A stretch of 64,000 nucleotides of DNA from Moorella thermoacetica (GTDB taxonomy: Bacteria; Bacillota; DSM-521; Neomoorellales; Neomoorellaceae), in assembly GCF_001267405.1 (NCBI RefSeq), contig NZ_CP012369.1, positions 1,886,001 to 1,950,000 of the forward strand. The letters are read 5' to 3'. Made by a program: the position numbers and the translations under genes. The notes beneath the pieces are model-generated. The model had not been told where the DNA came from, did not search any database, and saw only the letters and a program-made list of their open reading frames with translations. Position 1 is the first letter of the stretch. Each line of letters opens with the position of its first letter. Positions 62,207-64,000 of this stretch are shown piece by piece.

Positions 62207-63092
62207 CTGCAGCGACCTCCTCCCTGAATTGAGGGGGAATTAACTCCCGGAATCCACCACTACCAAGGCGTTCAATTGTGTCTGCAAGGCGCTCGTTTCC
62301 TTGCCGGTATTTGATAAAAACCTGTAAGATAGAGTTGATGCGAGGGATTACCTCGTCCTCCGGGATGAAATCAAACAGCCTGTCCCCCAGCCGAGGCCGG
62401 CGTCCCATTTTACCTCCGGCATAAAGGACGAAGCCCCTGGCACCCGCTGTCCAGGCGCCCGTTGGGCAGGAGGCTACGCAGGCCCCATCACCACAGCATT
62501 TCTGCCGATCAATGGTTACCCTGTCGGCAATAATCTTAATAGCGCCCCCGGGGCATATGGACTGGCAAAGGCCGCACAAACTGCAGCGGTCGGCCGCCAG
62601 CTGGGGGTAAACGACACCCTGCAGGCCGATATCGTTTTCCCGCGGTTTGGTGCAGGCGTTATGGCAGCCGGCGATGGCAATCTTAAACTTAACCGGTACA
62701 TCGCGGCCGAAAAAGGCCTGATCCACTTGCCGGGCCATCTCCCGGGTGTCTACCACACCGTTGGGACAGACTTCCTTCCCCGGGCAACCGACGATAGATC
62801 GTATCCGCGGGCCGCAGGCACCCGGCAACAGTTGCAGGGTCTGGATTTCGGCGATCAACGCCTGGTAATCCGCCAGCCTGACGCCGGGAATTTCTACACC
62901 CTGACGGGTGGTCAGGTGCACCTCGCCCCGGCCGTATTTCCTGGCCAGCCGGGCGATATTCTCCAGATCCCGGCTGGTCAAATGGCCGCCGATACTCCGT
63001 AGCCGCATGATAAAAAGGTCGGGACCCTGCTGTCTGATAAAGCCGCCCTTTTTTAGTTGATTAAAATCAATATCCTTATAATCGTTGGTCAT
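62193..63092 (-). CDS. Siroheme sulfite (nitrite) reductase with extra ferredoxin domain (AsrC-like)
   Basis: A 299-residue enzyme. The siroheme-[4Fe-4S] ligands are GCPGKEVCPNG and AGCHNACTKPREND. Two ferredoxin clusters are inserted: CSLCGLCQSICPGGAI and CCGDGACVASCPTGAW. It is shorter than assimilatory CysI and resembles anaerobic AsrC-type reductases that make sulfide from sulfite. ATG 63092 lies eight bases after the ThiF stop. Supplying sulfide to the carrier is its likely role. Confidence 0.85.
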   Translation of the reverse strand: MTNDYKDIDFNQLKKGGFIRQQGPDLFIMRLRSIGGHLTSRDLENIARLARKYGRGEVHLTTRQGVEIPGVRLADYQALIAEIQTLQLLPGACGPRIRSIVGCPGKEVCPNGVVDTREMARQVDQAFFGRDVPVKFKIAIAGCHNACTKPRENDIGLQGVVYPQLAADRCSLCGLCQSICPGGAIKIIADRVTIDRQKCCGDGACVASCPTGAWTAGARGFVLYAGGKMGRRPRLGDRLFDFIPEDEVIPRINSILQVFIKYRQGNERLADTIERLGSGGFRELIPPQFREEVAAGGRD

Positions 63093-63100
63093 AGCAGGCT

Positions 63101-63910
63101 TCACCTGCCGCATTGAGTTTCGCAAACAAAAGTATACTCTTCCAGTTCCCGGATGCTGGGGTTATCGCCGCAGACAGGACAGTCGGGATTGCGTTCGGCC
63201 TTGATCTCGCGGAAGCGCATCTCCAGGGCATTATAAATCAATAGCCTGCCGGTAAGGGTTTCCCCCGTTGCCAGCAATATCTTCAGGACTTCCGTGGCCT
63301 GGATACAGCCGATAACGCCTGGTACCGGGCCGACCACCCCGGCTTCCTGACAGCTCGGTACGGCTCCGGGCGGAGGCGGGTCGGGAAAGATGCAACGGTA
63401 GCAGGGTCCCTGGCCGGGCTTGATGGTCATGACCAGCCCGTCCCACTGCAGAACGCCCGCCTCGACCAGGGTTTTACCCGTCATGACACAGGCGTCATTG
63501 AGCAGATAACGGGTAGGAAAGTTATCGACGCCATCAACAATAACGTCATAATCGCGGATAATATCCAGGATATTCTCTTTACCCAGCCTCAGCGGGTAGG
63601 TGTTTATGGTCAGCGCTGGATTTAAGGCCAGGAGGGTTTCCCGGGCGGATTCCGCCTTGGGCTGCCCGAGACGACCGGTGGTGTGGAGAATCTGGCGCTG
63701 CAGGTTGGACAGGTCGACGTTATCGCTGTCGATTATCCCCAGGGTACCGACCCCGGCCGCCGCCAGGTAGTAGGCTACCGGCGAGCCAAGGCCCCCGGCG
63801 CCGACAATCAGGACTTTTCCCTGTTTGAGCCTTTCCTGACCCCGGCCGCCGATGTTCTTGAGGATAATTTGCCGGCTGTAGCGCTCTATCTCTTCATTTG
63901 ATAAGGCCAT
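63101..63910 (-). CDS. ThiF/MoeB/HesA-type adenylyltransferase
   Basis: A 269-residue E1-like enzyme that adenylates the C-terminus of a ubiquitin-like carrier. ATP loop: VLIVGAGGLGSPVAYYLAAA; then DSDNVDLSNLQRQILHTTGR and VDGVDNFPTRYLLNDACV. Zinc ligands CYRC and CPVCG. First gene of the operon with GGGGGCGGG before ATG. It is the probable activator of the 61761 carrier. Confidence 0.92.
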   Translation of the reverse strand: MALSNEEIERYSRQIILKNIGGRGQERLKQGKVLIVGAGGLGSPVAYYLAAAGVGTLGIIDSDNVDLSNLQRQILHTTGRLGQPKAESARETLLALNPALTINTYPLRLGKENILDIIRDYDVIVDGVDNFPTRYLLNDACVMTGKTLVEAGVLQWDGLVMTIKPGQGPCYRCIFPDPPPPGAVPSCQEAGVVGPVPGVIGCIQATEVLKILLATGETLTGRLLIYNALEMRFREIKAERNPDCPVCGDNPSIRELEEYTFVCETQCGR

Positions 63911-63952
63911 GCCCCCGCCCCCAATCTTGAGTAAACTTATCGGGTTGCATTG

Positions 63953-63981
63953 ATTATATCAAGATCTAACGCCAAGGTCAA
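63953..63981 (-). promoter_or_regulatory. Strong sigma-A promoter of the sulfur-transfer operon
   Basis: TTGACC, 17 bases, TATAAT on the minus strand, 43 bases before the ThiF-like start. Confidence 0.8.
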
Positions 63982-64000
63982 GAAAATATTTTTAACAATA

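Overview
The window looks like a chromosome segment of a thermophilic, spore-forming acetogenic Firmicute, closest in my judgement to Moorella. The grounds are a GC-rich sequence with strong Shine-Dalgarno sites and many GTG/TTG starts, spore photoproduct lyase, a four-subunit 2-oxoacid:ferredoxin oxidoreductase, two-subunit (gcvPA/gcvPB) glycine decarboxylase, iron-sulfur serine dehydratase, and promoters that fit the Bacillus sigma-H consensus. The taxon is an inference; no rRNA or other marker is present.

Region 1 (1-24 kb) is mixed housekeeping: the start of an XPB-type helicase, trpS, two paralogous amino-acid permeases, the porGDAB oxidoreductase, a sugar-nucleotidyltransferase/phosphomutase fusion, a LarA-type racemase, spore photoproduct lyase, a membrane glycosyltransferase with two small partner genes, a DUF438/hemerythrin/PAS protein, marC, a GT4 glycosyltransferase, galT, glgA and a free-standing starch-binding module. 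Two decayed genes lie here: an altronate dehydratase (UxaA) remnant and an S-layer-homology remnant.

Region 2 (22.8-52.6 kb) reads as one catabolic neighbourhood for purines and glycine: a homocitrate/Re-citrate-synthase-like gene, the octanoyltransferase lipM, a RelE/AbrB toxin-antitoxin pair, gcvT-H-PA-PB under a tandem glycine riboswitch, sdaAB/sdaAA, carbamate kinase, YgfK, a BMP-type nucleoside ABC importer, a 2-hydroxyacid dehydrogenase plus aminotransferase pair, and a xanthine dehydrogenase/SsnA operon followed by an M20 amidohydrolase. The genes could take purines in, open the rings, recover carbamoyl phosphate as ATP, and send glycine through serine to pyruvate and acetate. Nine intergenic sites match the sigma-H consensus RNAGGAWWW-N11-RNNGAATWW, each oriented toward one of these operons; I found none in the flanks. 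Two purine-type riboswitches with an enlarged P3 side and G instead of A just before the specificity C lie directly after two of them. This putative sigma-H/purine-riboswitch regulon is the most interesting signal in the window.

Region 3 (52.7-64 kb) holds a CstA-family transporter interrupted by an in-frame amber codon, a LytS/LytTR two-component system, an HyuA/HyuB pair, and a sulfur-transfer operon (ThiF-like activator, siroheme sulfite reductase, TusA-like protein, ThiS-like carrier ending in Gly-Gly-Gly-Ala) resembling the protein-thiocarboxylate sulfur systems.
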